Positions 1 to 5,784 of a stretch of 7,733 bases of DNA are shown in pieces. The stretch is from Bacillota bacterium. GTDB taxonomy: Bacteria > Bacillota > Clostridia > Acetivibrionales > DTU013. The position numbers and the translations under genes were made by a program. Below the pieces are notes generated by a model that worked only from the letters and a program-made list of their open reading frames with translations, did no database searches and was not told the DNA's origin. The first letter of the stretch is position 1. The number at the start of each line of letters is the position of its first letter. The DNA lies in the NCBI GenBank assembly GCA_023415815.1, contig JAEZJL010000286.1, positions 1 to 7,733 on the forward strand, in the 5' to 3' direction.

Positions 1-2
1 AT

Positions 3-203
3 ATTGCAAATATGGTTGACGACGTCGTCAGACTGCCGGAGGAGGACGAAATTCTCTTCACCCTGCTCAACATTTTGCCTTCACAGCTTATCCCCTATTT
101 CTCCTCGGTATTTACGGGAACTCTTAATCCCGATACGCAAAGAAGCAACGTGCCGAGATATGCAAAGGCATGGGCTAAATTATTCCCTCCCGGAACACAC
201 TAA
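3..203 (+). CDS. C-terminal fragment, possible SIS-domain phosphosugar isomerase (5' end outside window)
   Basis: An open frame enters from the left edge and ends at TAA 201-203, leaving 66 residues with no start required. The visible part has a short acidic stretch (LPEEDE), a hydrophobic segment (ILFTLLNILPSQLIPYF), then a G-x-x-N-P-D step and a basic PRYAKAW tail ending in LFPPGTH. The pattern of a Q-containing hydrophobic helix, then G-x-N-P-D, then an Arg-containing tail resembles the C-terminal end of SIS-domain sugar-phosphate isomerases and deglycases. In those proteins this helix packs at the dimer interface. Position next to a sugar kinase and a sugar importer fits such a role. The call rests on a short, weakly diagnostic piece: the phosphate-binding Ser/Thr motif would lie upstream and cannot be seen. 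An ATG at 12 lies in frame but is probably internal, because the open frame continues to the edge. Confidence 0.5.
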   Translation: MANMVDDVVRLPEEDEILFTLLNILPSQLIPYFSSVFTGTLNPDTQRSNVPRYAKAWAKLFPPGTH

Positions 204-254
204 TAGTTGATTCATAAGCAAGCAGTTCATTTTAAAGGTTATGGAGCGGACGCT

Positions 255-1229
255 ATGAAAAGCAAAAAAAAGATTTCTCTTCTCGGGCCGCTGAACACAG
301 ACGTGATGGTGATCGGCGATTCGCCCGGAGACTGGAGGACAAACCAGAACTGGGAAGCGCCTGCCGCGATCTCCGTTGTCGCAGCCGGGTCTGCGGGCTA
401 TACGGTGCAAAATTTTGCGAAGCTGGGCAATGCCGCAAAAATAGTTGCCAACCTCAGCGACGACAGCATGGGTACCATCGTACTGGATATGCTGAAAAAG
501 AACGGCGTGGATACGAGCGGCATAAGGATCCTGAAGGGCAAAAGGACAGCGGCGGCGGTGTACTGGCTCATGTGCGGCAGCAGGAAAAGACCCCTTGCGT
601 ACATGCACGCCGATTATCTGCCATGGCCCAATGATTTGACGCCTCAGGAAGAAGAATTTCTTTTGGACTGCGATCTTTTGCACTGCGGCGGATACCTCCA
701 CTACTCCTCCATGTTCAGGGGCGCGACTACGGAGCTGTACAAAAAAGCCAGGGAGAAGGGAATTCTCACCTCTATCGACACGCAGTTCCCTACGGAGAGC
801 ATAAGAACGCCGTGGCTCCTTGAAATCGAGGATATCCTTCCTTTCACGGATGTGTTGATTGCAGACGAGAGGGAGGGCATGAGCATTGCCGGGACAGATA
901 CGATAGAAAAAGCGATGGAAGCCATTTTAAAGACCGGGATTGGATTGCTTGTTTTAAAAATGGGCGTTAACGGCTCGTGGATTTGTACAAATGAAAAAAG
1001 GATCTACCAGCCTGCGGTCGATGTGGGGCCGCTTGTGGATTCCATCGGAGCGGGAGACGCATACGGAGCGGCTTTTCTGACGGCCCTGCTGGACGGCTGG
1101 GAGCTTGAGAAATGCGCGCTGTTCGCAGCGACGGCAGCGGCTTTTACGGTCACCTGTGCCGGCGGAGTTGCGGGCATACCGGATAGAGAAACGGCAGAAA
1201 GCTATATGAAGGATCATTTCAAAAAATAA
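255..1229 (+). CDS. PfkB/ribokinase-family sugar kinase
   Basis: A 324-residue cytoplasmic kinase of the usual length for the PfkB family, which transfers phosphate from ATP to a sugar hydroxyl. Start ATG 255 is chosen because GGAG at 243-246 sits 8 nt upstream and the protein then opens with the first beta strand (KKISLLGPLNTDVMVIG). A TTG at 207 would add 16 unlikely residues. The N-terminal family motif is AGSAGYTVQNFAKLG (residues 45-59), the glycine-rich sugar-binding region. The C-terminal signature is DSIGAGDAYGAAF (262-274), with the anion hole GAGD and D268 as the predicted catalytic base. Both sites look intact. The substrate cannot be read from the sequence: ribokinase-like, fructokinase, tagatose kinase and similar activities share these motifs. 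The gene follows the putative isomerase by 51 bp and precedes the binding protein by 16 bp, so it probably phosphorylates the imported sugar or its first product. Confidence 0.9.
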   Translation: MKSKKKISLLGPLNTDVMVIGDSPGDWRTNQNWEAPAAISVVAAGSAGYTVQNFAKLGNAAKIVANLSDDSMGTIVLDMLKKNGVDTSGIRILKGKRTAAAVYWLMCGSRKRPLAYMHADYLPWPNDLTPQEEEFLLDCDLLHCGGYLHYSSMFRGATTELYKKAREKGILTSIDTQFPTESIRTPWLLEIEDILPFTDVLIADEREGMSIAGTDTIEKAMEAILKTGIGLLVLKMGVNGSWICTNEKRIYQPAVDVGPLVDSIGAGDAYGAAFLTALLDGWELEKCALFAATAAAFTVTCAGGVAGIPDRETAESYMKDHFKK

Positions 1230-1245
1230 TAGCGGAGGCGTAATT

Positions 1246-2241
1246 ATGAAAAAGAATTTGTTAAAGGGTATTTCATTGTTTATTTTGTTGACAGTCGTTG
1301 CCTCTTTCATTTTTACAGGTTGTGCCGCAAAGTCCCCGGCTGGCCCGCAGGGCGGGGCGGCGACCGCTGACGGCGAAAAGACTCAGCCCGCCAAGACCTA
1401 TAAAATAGGGGTATGTGCGGCGGACCTTTCAAATCCCTATTTTATCAAAATCGTCAACGGCATTAAGGAAAGGGCCGGCGAGCTCGGCGGATTCGAAATC
1501 CTCGTCGACGACCCGAAGCAGGATGTGGCAAAGCAGGTCGCGGCCGTTGAGAACTTCATCTCCCAGGACGTTGACGCTATTGTTATGATCGCTTTCGAGC
1601 CCAATTCCATCGAGTCATATTTAAAGGATGCGAGGGAGAAGGGCATAAAGATCCTGGCCCAGTCCACAAAGCTCGAGAACAGCGACGTATTCGTATCCGC
1701 GCGTGAAGAGGATATGGGCTATGCCCTCGGAAAGGCAGCCGGCCAGTTCATCAAGGACAAGCTCAACGGCTCGGCCGAGGTTGCCATTCTGAACTATCCC
1801 GATATACCCCAGATCATTGAAAGGGAAAACGGAATCAAAAAGGGCATACTGGAGGTCAGCCCCGATGCAAAGGTAGTGGCCACGCAGAAGGCGGGCACGA
1901 CCGACCAGGGCCTCAAGGCCGCTGAAATCATTCTGCAGGCCAATCCCAACGTCAAGGTGTTCTGCGGCATTAACGACGCCGGCGCCCTTGGCGCGCTGAA
2001 TGCGGTCGAAGCCGCCAAAAAGGGCGGGGACGACGTCTTTATCGGCGGCGTTGACGCCATCGACCAGGCCCTTGAGAAGATTTCCGAGGGAGGCCTGTAC
2101 AGAGCCACCATCGACACCGACCCGTTAAATAACGGCAGAATGGACGTGGACCTGGTTAAAAAGCTTTTGGACGGCGAAAAGGTTGACCCTGTATACAATG
2201 TCGAGGTCAAAACCGTAACAAAGGATAATATCAAGAAATAA
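1246..2241 (+). CDS. ABC sugar importer, solute-binding lipoprotein (RbsB-like, Peripla_BP_4)
   Basis: A 331-residue extracytoplasmic receptor that captures the sugar and delivers it to the permease. GGAGG at 1234-1238 with 7-nt spacing supports ATG 1246. The N-terminus has a lysine-rich start, a hydrophobic core, and a lipobox ending F-T-G-C with the lipidated Cys at residue 26, followed by a low-complexity Ala/Gly/Pro/Lys linker to about residue 50. The mature domain has a type I periplasmic fold: YKIGVCAADLSNPYF (52-66), ILVDDPKQDVAKQV (85-98), the FISQDVDAIVMIAFEP region (104-119), and the second lobe with INDAGALGALNAVEAA (242-257) and IGGVDAIDQAL (266-276). Family members bind ribose, galactose, allose, xylose, erythritol and related sugars or polyols. 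The ligand here is unknown. It is the first transporter gene and is followed by a 155-bp gap with a stem-loop, which may raise its level relative to the ATPase and permease. Confidence 0.93.
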   Translation: MKKNLLKGISLFILLTVVASFIFTGCAAKSPAGPQGGAATADGEKTQPAKTYKIGVCAADLSNPYFIKIVNGIKERAGELGGFEILVDDPKQDVAKQVAAVENFISQDVDAIVMIAFEPNSIESYLKDAREKGIKILAQSTKLENSDVFVSAREEDMGYALGKAAGQFIKDKLNGSAEVAILNYPDIPQIIERENGIKKGILEVSPDAKVVATQKAGTTDQGLKAAEIILQANPNVKVFCGINDAGALGALNAVEAAKKGGDDVFIGGVDAIDQALEKISEGGLYRATIDTDPLNNGRMDVDLVKKLLDGEKVDPVYNVEVKTVTKDNIKK

Positions 2242-2278
2242 TGGGTATTCATTGAAATATACGTATCATCGGGTTTTG

Positions 2279-2337
2279 CGGGGAGGACCTTTGGGATTCG
2301 GACTTTATAGATGCAGCTCAACCAACGGTACTCCCCG
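2279..2337 (+). promoter_or_regulatory. Imperfect stem-loop between solute-binding protein and ATPase genes
   Basis: CGGGGAGGACCTTTGG (2279-2294) and CCAACGGTACTCCCCG (2322-2337) are inverted with 14 of 16 positions complementary. The outer 7 pairs are G/C-rich and uninterrupted. The loop is 27 nt (2295-2321). No T tract follows the 3' arm, so it is not a standard intrinsic terminator. Hairpins at this position, right after the solute-binding-protein gene, are known in other importers to protect the 3' end of the upstream message or partly stop transcription. Either would raise the binding protein relative to the membrane parts. That role here is inference from position and structure. Confidence 0.6.
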
Positions 2338-2383
2338 TGCCTTATGAAGCTTTAATCGCAGAAGCGGTATCTCCTTATAAATC

Positions 2384-2389
2384 GGAGGG
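2384..2389 (+). promoter_or_regulatory. Ribosome binding site that sets the ATPase start
   Basis: GGAGGG lies 7 nt before ATG 2397. This selects that start over the in-frame GTG at 2337, which would add 20 residues with no family resemblance. Confidence 0.8.
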
Positions 2390-2396
2390 CGTGGCA

Positions 2397-3893
2397 ATGT
2401 ACGGCGACTACATTTTAGAGATGAGGGGCATAACCAAAACATATCCGGGCGTCGTTGCCCTGGATAACGCCTGCCTGGAGCTCAAGGCCGGAGAGGTCCA
2501 CGCGATCGCCGGTGAAAACGGCGCCGGAAAGTCGACGCTTATCAAAGTACTTTCGGGCGCGGTCATACCGGACAGCGGGACGATCCTATACGAAGGCGCC
2601 GAATATGCTTCACTGACGCCTATCCAGTCGATCGCGCTGGGTATAAGCGTCATTTACCAGGAGCTGAACCTGATTCCGTATCTGAGCGTGGCGGAAAATA
2701 TTTTTCTGGGAAGCGAAAAGACCGGAAGGCTCTTCCTGGATGACGGTAAAATGCGGGAAGCGACAATAGGTCTACTGGATTCGATCGGGGTCAGATTGGA
2801 CCCCAATGACCGTGTAAAGGATTTGCCCGTGGCCTATCAGCAATTGGTAGAGGTTGCAAAGGCCGTTTCCCATAATGCAAAGGTTCTGGTCATGGACGAG
2901 CCGACCTCCCCTCTCTCAAACAGCGAGGTAGAGACTTTATTCCTGCTGATTGACCGGTTGAAGAAAAAAGGCGTATCAATCATTTATATCTCACACAGGA
3001 TGGAAGAGATTTTCAGGATCTGCGACAGAGTAACCGTTATGAGGGACGGGCAGTATGTAGCCACCCTGGAGGTTGAAAAATCGGACAGAAAACAGCTGAT
3101 AAGACTTATGGTGGGAAGAGAGCTTTCGGAAAAATATCCGCCCGCACTGGTAGAGCCGGGTGAAGCGGTGTTAAGCGTAAAAGGGCTGTACACCCGGAAT
3201 ATCAGCAATATCAGCTTTGAGCTGTACAGGGGCGAAATCCTGGGGCTTGCCGGGCTTGTGGGGGCCGGCCGGACAGAAATAGCAAAAGCGCTTTTCGGCG
3301 CAGATAGGGTAACGGAAGGCTCGGTTGCCTTAAATGGAGAAAATGTGAGGATTGGCTCTCCAAGCGAGGCCATCGGGAAGGGCATCGGCCTGATCCCGGA
3401 GGACAGGAAAAACGAGGGACTGGTTTTATCAATGCCCGTCAGGGGCAATATCTCGCTTGCCTGCCTCGACGTACTGACGAGATGCGGACTGCTTTCAGAA
3501 AAGCATGAAAAAAAGCTGGTCCAAAGGCATATCGGAGAGCTTTCGATCAAAGTGTCAGATTACGACGTCCTGGTAAAACAGCTAAGCGGGGGCAACCAGC
3601 AGAAGGTCGTGCTCTCCAAATGGCTTTCCACAGACTGCAGGGTGCTTATTTTTGACGAGCCCACCAGGGGTATAGATGTCAAAGCGAAGCTGGAGATCTA
3701 TCAGCTCATGAGGAATCTTACCAAAAAGGGCATATCGATCATCATGATTTCATCGGATATGCCGGAGCTTTTGGGAATGTCCGACAGGATCCTGGTGGTC
3801 CATAATAAAACGATAAAGGCATGCCTGAAAAAGGGCGAGTTCTCGCAGGAAAAAATTCTGGATATAGCTTCAGGGGGTGTAGCTTGTGAATAG
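2397..3893 (+). CDS. Sugar ABC transporter, fused double ATP-binding protein (RbsA/MglA-like)
   Basis: A 498-residue ATPase with two fused nucleotide-binding domains, the normal architecture and length of the RbsA/MglA/XylG family that drives CUT2 sugar importers from the cytoplasmic face. Domain 1 (about 5-240) has Walker A GENGAGKST (39-47), Q-loop Q88, Walker B VLVMDE (163-168) and switch His H200. Its signature is degenerate: DLPVAYQQ where relatives often have LSVAQQQ. Domain 2 (about 255-495) has a degenerate Walker A GLVGAGRTE with Arg instead of the catalytic Lys, an intact LSGGNQQ signature (396-402), Walker B VLIFDE (416-421) and SSD in place of the switch His. Composite ATP sites pair one domain's Walker A with the other's signature. 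One fully competent site and one non-hydrolytic site are therefore expected, as is typical of the family. The 3' end overlaps the permease start by 8 bp. Confidence 0.95.
   Translation: MYGDYILEMRGITKTYPGVVALDNACLELKAGEVHAIAGENGAGKSTLIKVLSGAVIPDSGTILYEGAEYASLTPIQSIALGISVIYQELNLIPYLSVAENIFLGSEKTGRLFLDDGKMREATIGLLDSIGVRLDPNDRVKDLPVAYQQLVEVAKAVSHNAKVLVMDEPTSPLSNSEVETLFLLIDRLKKKGVSIIYISHRMEEIFRICDRVTVMRDGQYVATLEVEKSDRKQLIRLMVGRELSEKYPPALVEPGEAVLSVKGLYTRNISNISFELYRGEILGLAGLVGAGRTEIAKALFGADRVTEGSVALNGENVRIGSPSEAIGKGIGLIPEDRKNEGLVLSMPVRGNISLACLDVLTRCGLLSEKHEKKLVQRHIGELSIKVSDYDVLVKQLSGGNQQKVVLSKWLSTDCRVLIFDEPTRGIDVKAKLEIYQLMRNLTKKGISIIMISSDMPELLGMSDRILVVHNKTIKACLKKGEFSQEKILDIASGGVACE
3872..3879 (+). 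promoter_or_regulatory. Ribosome binding site for the GTG-start permease, inside the ATPase gene
   Basis: AGGGGGTG ends 6 nt before GTG 3886 and lies within the last codons of the ATPase gene. It supports the GTG start and an 8-bp coding overlap, which favours translational coupling of ATPase and permease. Confidence 0.7.
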
Positions 3894-4860
3894 CGGCAGT
3901 TTAAAGAGAATGAAAAATGAAATCACCATGTTCGTGGTACTCGTGGCTCTGATCGCATTCTTTTCCTTAAGCGCGGACAAGTTCCTTACCGGGACAAATC
4001 TGATCAATGTCATGCGCCAGATTGCCATGATAGGAATTACATCGATAGGGATGACCTTTATAATTCTGACGGCGGGCATGGACCTTTCCGCAGGGTCCGT
4101 ACTGGCGGTGTCCGGTATTATTACCGGAGTCGCCATGGTGAACTTCGGGATCAGTCCCCCGATTGCCATACTTATAGGCCTGCTCTCGGGCGTTTTAGTG
4201 GGGCTGATCAACGGACTGGTGATTGCTTACTTTAAAATTCCGCCTTTTGTCACCACCCTGGGTTCAATGCAGATCTTTAAAGGGGCCGCCTTTATCATAA
4301 CCGGCGGGATGCCGGTATTCGGCTTTCCTAAGGCCTTCGGAGCCATCGGGAAAGGATATGTGTCCTTTATCCCCATCCCTGTTATCATTATGATCGTCCT
4401 GATGGCAGTGGGGTGGGTAGTGCTCAATAAGACCAAATACGGCAGGCATTTATACGCAATCGGGGGAAATATGGAGGCCGCGCGCCTGTCGGGCGTCAAG
4501 GTCAACAAGCAGATCATCCTAACCTATATCCTAGGAGGGCTGTTTGCCGCCGTCGCCGGCATCATCATGGCTGCGCGCGTGGACGCGGGCCAGCCCAATG
4601 TTGGGCTGGATTTCGGCCTTGACGTTATTACGGCCGTGGTTCTGGGCGGCGTGAGCATCATGGGCGGCGAGGGCAAGCTGACCGGCGTTATTATCGGCGT
4701 TCTGATCATGGGCGTCCTGGATAACGGGCTGATTATGATGAACGTTTACGAATACTACCAGTATGTTATTAAAGGACTTGTACTGCTTCTGGCTGTCGGA
4801 TTCGACCAGTTCAACAAGTATAACCGCATCAGATCCAGGAAGGAGTTGAAGCAAGCATAA
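3886..4860 (+). CDS. Sugar ABC transporter, permease (RbsC-like, BPD_transp_2)
   Basis: A 324-residue, strongly hydrophobic integral membrane protein of the branched-chain/ribose permease superfamily, at the usual RbsC length. A short basic N-terminus leads into the first membrane segment (about 13-30). Several more hydrophobic segments follow, around 46-62, 66-87, 92-115, 121-140, 162-180, 209-229, 245-258, 264-283 and 294-306. Recognisable family blocks are GMTFIILTAGMDLSAGSVLA (55-74), the cytoplasmic ATPase-coupling loop GRHLYAIGGNMEAARLSGV (186-204), and VVLGGVSIMGGEGKLTGVIIG (251-271). Only one permease gene is present, so a homodimer is expected, as in the ribose system. It starts with GTG inside the ATPase gene, and the next gene begins 3 bp after its stop. 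The substrate pore cannot be assigned to a sugar from sequence alone. Confidence 0.94.
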   Translation: MNSGSLKRMKNEITMFVVLVALIAFFSLSADKFLTGTNLINVMRQIAMIGITSIGMTFIILTAGMDLSAGSVLAVSGIITGVAMVNFGISPPIAILIGLLSGVLVGLINGLVIAYFKIPPFVTTLGSMQIFKGAAFIITGGMPVFGFPKAFGAIGKGYVSFIPIPVIIMIVLMAVGWVVLNKTKYGRHLYAIGGNMEAARLSGVKVNKQIILTYILGGLFAAVAGIIMAARVDAGQPNVGLDFGLDVITAVVLGGVSIMGGEGKLTGVIIGVLIMGVLDNGLIMMNVYEYYQYVIKGLVLLLAVGFDQFNKYNRIRSRKELKQA

Positions 4861-4863
4861 ACG

Positions 4864-5496
4864 ATGTTGTATAAATATGTAATTTTCGATGTGGACGGAA
4901 CTCTGCTGGACACTAAAAGTCTTTATGTCGAAAGCCTCAGAAAAGCCTTGAAAAGCTATAGCGGCGGAGATTTTGCGGAGGAAGTGCTGGGCGCATCCTA
5001 TGGCAAGCCGGGGTTATTCACATTAAAGAGCCTGGGCGTAGCCGAAGGGGATTTAGCCGGGGCGCATAAAAGCATGCTTTCCAATTACGAGGCGGCCTGG
5101 GATACCGTTAAGATTTTTCAGGGGATTGCCGAATTGCTTGATATGCTTAAAAGCAGCGGACATGTGCTTGCGGTCGCCACGTCCCGGTGTGACTTTGAAA
5201 TGGACGCCGACAGGGCTTTCAAGCCCATTATGGGATTTTTCGATGCGATTGCCTGCTCGGAAAAAGACATGCCCCCGAAGCCCTGTCCCGATGTACTGGA
5301 AAAAGCTGCGAAGCTGCTTGGCATTGCCCCGGGACAGGCAGTTTATGTAGGCGACACCGACTATGACCGGATCGCGGCCGAGGCTGCGGGCATGGGCTTC
5401 CTCGGGGCCGGATGGGGCTTTGAAGAGGAAGAGCTGGCGGGCAAAGCATGGGAGATTATATGCAGAAAGCCCTCGGAGGTTCTGGCGGCAGTTTAG
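4864..5496 (+). CDS. HAD-superfamily phosphatase / phosphosugar hydrolase (beta-PGM or phosphoglycolate phosphatase-like)
   Basis: A 210-residue soluble cytoplasmic protein with all four HAD motifs. Motif I is DVDGTLLDT (9-17), with nucleophile D9 and acid/base D11. Motif II is VATS (104-107), motif III is K139 in PPKPCPD, and motif IV is GDTDYD (163-168), with Mg-binding D164 and D168. Residues 16-85 form a helical C1 cap as in beta-phosphoglucomutase and phosphoglycolate phosphatase relatives. All catalytic residues are present, so it is probably active on a small phosphate ester, perhaps a sugar phosphate of this pathway. The start 3 bp after the permease stop has no close Shine-Dalgarno: AGGAAGGAG at 4837-4845 lies 18 nt away. 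Translation is probably coupled to the permease. It may recycle or detoxify an accumulated sugar phosphate, or act in the pathway itself. A mutase role cannot be excluded. Confidence 0.85.
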   Translation: MLYKYVIFDVDGTLLDTKSLYVESLRKALKSYSGGDFAEEVLGASYGKPGLFTLKSLGVAEGDLAGAHKSMLSNYEAAWDTVKIFQGIAELLDMLKSSGHVLAVATSRCDFEMDADRAFKPIMGFFDAIACSEKDMPPKPCPDVLEKAAKLLGIAPGQAVYVGDTDYDRIAAEAAGMGFLGAGWGFEEEELAGKAWEIICRKPSEVLAAV

Positions 5497-5593
5497 CAAA
5501 ACTCCGGGCCGGCAGTGGCCGCAGGACACGATTATTATTAATTAAATATGTTGTAAAAAAGCTTTGGGTAAGGGGTGAATGTATTTTTTGCAG

Positions 5594-5641
5594 CGGGATA
5601 ACAAGGTAATACAAGTGAAAAAATGATCCCGAATCCTTTTT
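5594..5641 (+). terminator. Weak terminator candidate after the HAD gene
   Basis: CGGGAT (5594-5599) and ATCCCG (5626-5631) form a 6-bp stem with a 26-nt loop. Four bases later a run of T follows (5636-5641). The long loop and the gap before the T run make it a poor intrinsic terminator. It is listed because no better one is visible between the HAD gene and the regulator, so readthrough is quite possible. Confidence 0.2.
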
Positions 5642-5674
5642 CATTGTATATAAATATGGATTAATCCGTTTTTA

Positions 5675-5683
5675 TGGTATAAA
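5675..5683 (+). promoter_or_regulatory. Candidate extended -10 promoter for the regulator gene
   Basis: TGG followed by TATAAA matches the TGn extended -10 form. The hexamer 17 bp upstream (TATGGA, 5655-5660) is a poor -35, which extended -10 promoters tolerate. Transcription would begin near 5690, giving a leader of about 95 nt that includes the inverted repeat 5704-5722 and the hairpin over the ribosome binding site. The TATATAAAT at 5647-5655 is an alternative -10 with no convincing -35. Confidence 0.4.
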
Positions 5684-5703
5684 ATTGGATTATGCTCATG
5701 GTA

Positions 5704-5722
5704 ATTTGACCGGACGTCAAAT
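5704..5722. promoter_or_regulatory. Inverted repeat, candidate operator of the SorC-family regulator
   Basis: ATTTGAC-CGGAC-GTCAAAT is a perfect 7+7 bp inverted repeat with a 5-bp spacer. It lies about 15 to 33 bp downstream of the start predicted from the extended -10 element and 63 bp before the regulator gene. SorC-family proteins bind DNA as multimers on symmetric sites, and the relative CggR is known to bind downstream of its promoter. Autoregulation through this site is therefore plausible. The binding itself is inference. Confidence 0.45.
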
Positions 5723-5741
5723 ATGCTGAGAGCATTTTACT

Positions 5742-5783
5742 ATTTCCGCCCGCAGGCGGATACTGACCCTGCCGGCGGGAAAT
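5742..5783 (+). promoter_or_regulatory. GC-rich leader stem-loop overlapping the regulator's ribosome binding site
   Basis: CCGCCCGCAGG (5746-5756) pairs with CCTGCCGGCGG (5768-5778) with one C-C mismatch and an 11-nt loop. With G5779 bulged, ATTT (5742-5745) also pairs with AAAT (5780-5783). The 3' arm contains GGCGGGA, the only ribosome-binding-like sequence for ATG 5785. A competing local hairpin, TCCGCC (5745-5750) with GGCGGA (5755-5760), uses the same 5' arm and would leave GGCGGGA free. No T run follows, so it is not a terminator. Confidence 0.45.
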
Positions 5784-5784
5784 T

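Larger units (their letters stand above)
2242..2396 (+). other. 155-bp gap between binding-protein and ATPase genes
   Basis: The longest gap inside the operon. It contains a long imperfect stem-loop (2279-2337, listed separately) and, at the right end, the ATPase ribosome binding site. I see no convincing promoter and no T-run terminator. A GTG at 2337 opens a frame into the ATPase gene but lacks a Shine-Dalgarno sequence and begins inside the stem, so the gap is treated as non-coding. Confidence 0.6.
5497..5784 (+). other. Intergenic region between the transport operon and the regulator gene
   Basis: A 288-bp non-coding stretch, A/T-rich except at its ends. It holds, in order: a weak terminator-like inverted repeat (5594-5631), a 10-bp palindrome GGATTAATCC (5658-5667), a candidate extended -10 element (5675-5683), a perfect inverted repeat (5704-5722), a small hairpin ATGCT-GAG-AGCAT (5723-5735) and a GC-rich leader stem (5742-5783). 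I see no tRNA, riboswitch of a type I recognise, or credible small ORF. The density of symmetric elements in the last 130 bp suggests this is the main control region visible in the window. Confidence 0.7.

Noticed and set aside
207..254. TTG-initiated extension of the sugar kinase
   Set aside because: No Shine-Dalgarno precedes 207, and the added 16 residues do not resemble the start of PfkB proteins. ATG 255 has GGAG at the right distance.
180..701. 173-codon open frame on the minus strand
   Set aside because: It lies opposite the well-supported sugar kinase gene, and its composition (rich in Arg, His and Cys) is typical of an antisense shadow. No family motif is seen.
1794..2321. 175-codon open frame on the minus strand
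   Set aside because: It mostly overlaps the solute-binding protein gene and has a Ser/Thr/Pro-rich shadow composition with no motifs.
2337..2396. GTG-initiated 20-residue extension of the ABC ATPase
   Set aside because: It begins inside the 3' arm of a stem-loop with no ribosome binding site, while ATG 2397 has GGAGGG 7 nt upstream and gives the normal family N-terminus.
2984..3550. 188-codon open frame on the minus strand
   Set aside because: It lies wholly within the ABC ATPase gene, is Ser/Pro-rich as expected for a reverse-strand shadow, and has no recognisable domain.
5490..5503. Small hairpin AGTTT-AGCA-AAACT over the HAD stop codon as a terminator
   Set aside because: The stem is 5 bp and mostly A/T, with no T tract after it, so it is too weak to call.
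5053..5529. 158-codon open frame on the minus strand
   Set aside because: It is antisense to the HAD gene, whose four catalytic motifs are intact. The reverse product shows no family features.
5658..5667. Palindrome GGATTAATCC as an operator
   Set aside because: It is only 10 bp with no flanking symmetry, in A/T-rich DNA where such palindromes arise easily. The 5704-5722 repeat is a stronger candidate. It is kept only as part of the intergenic description.
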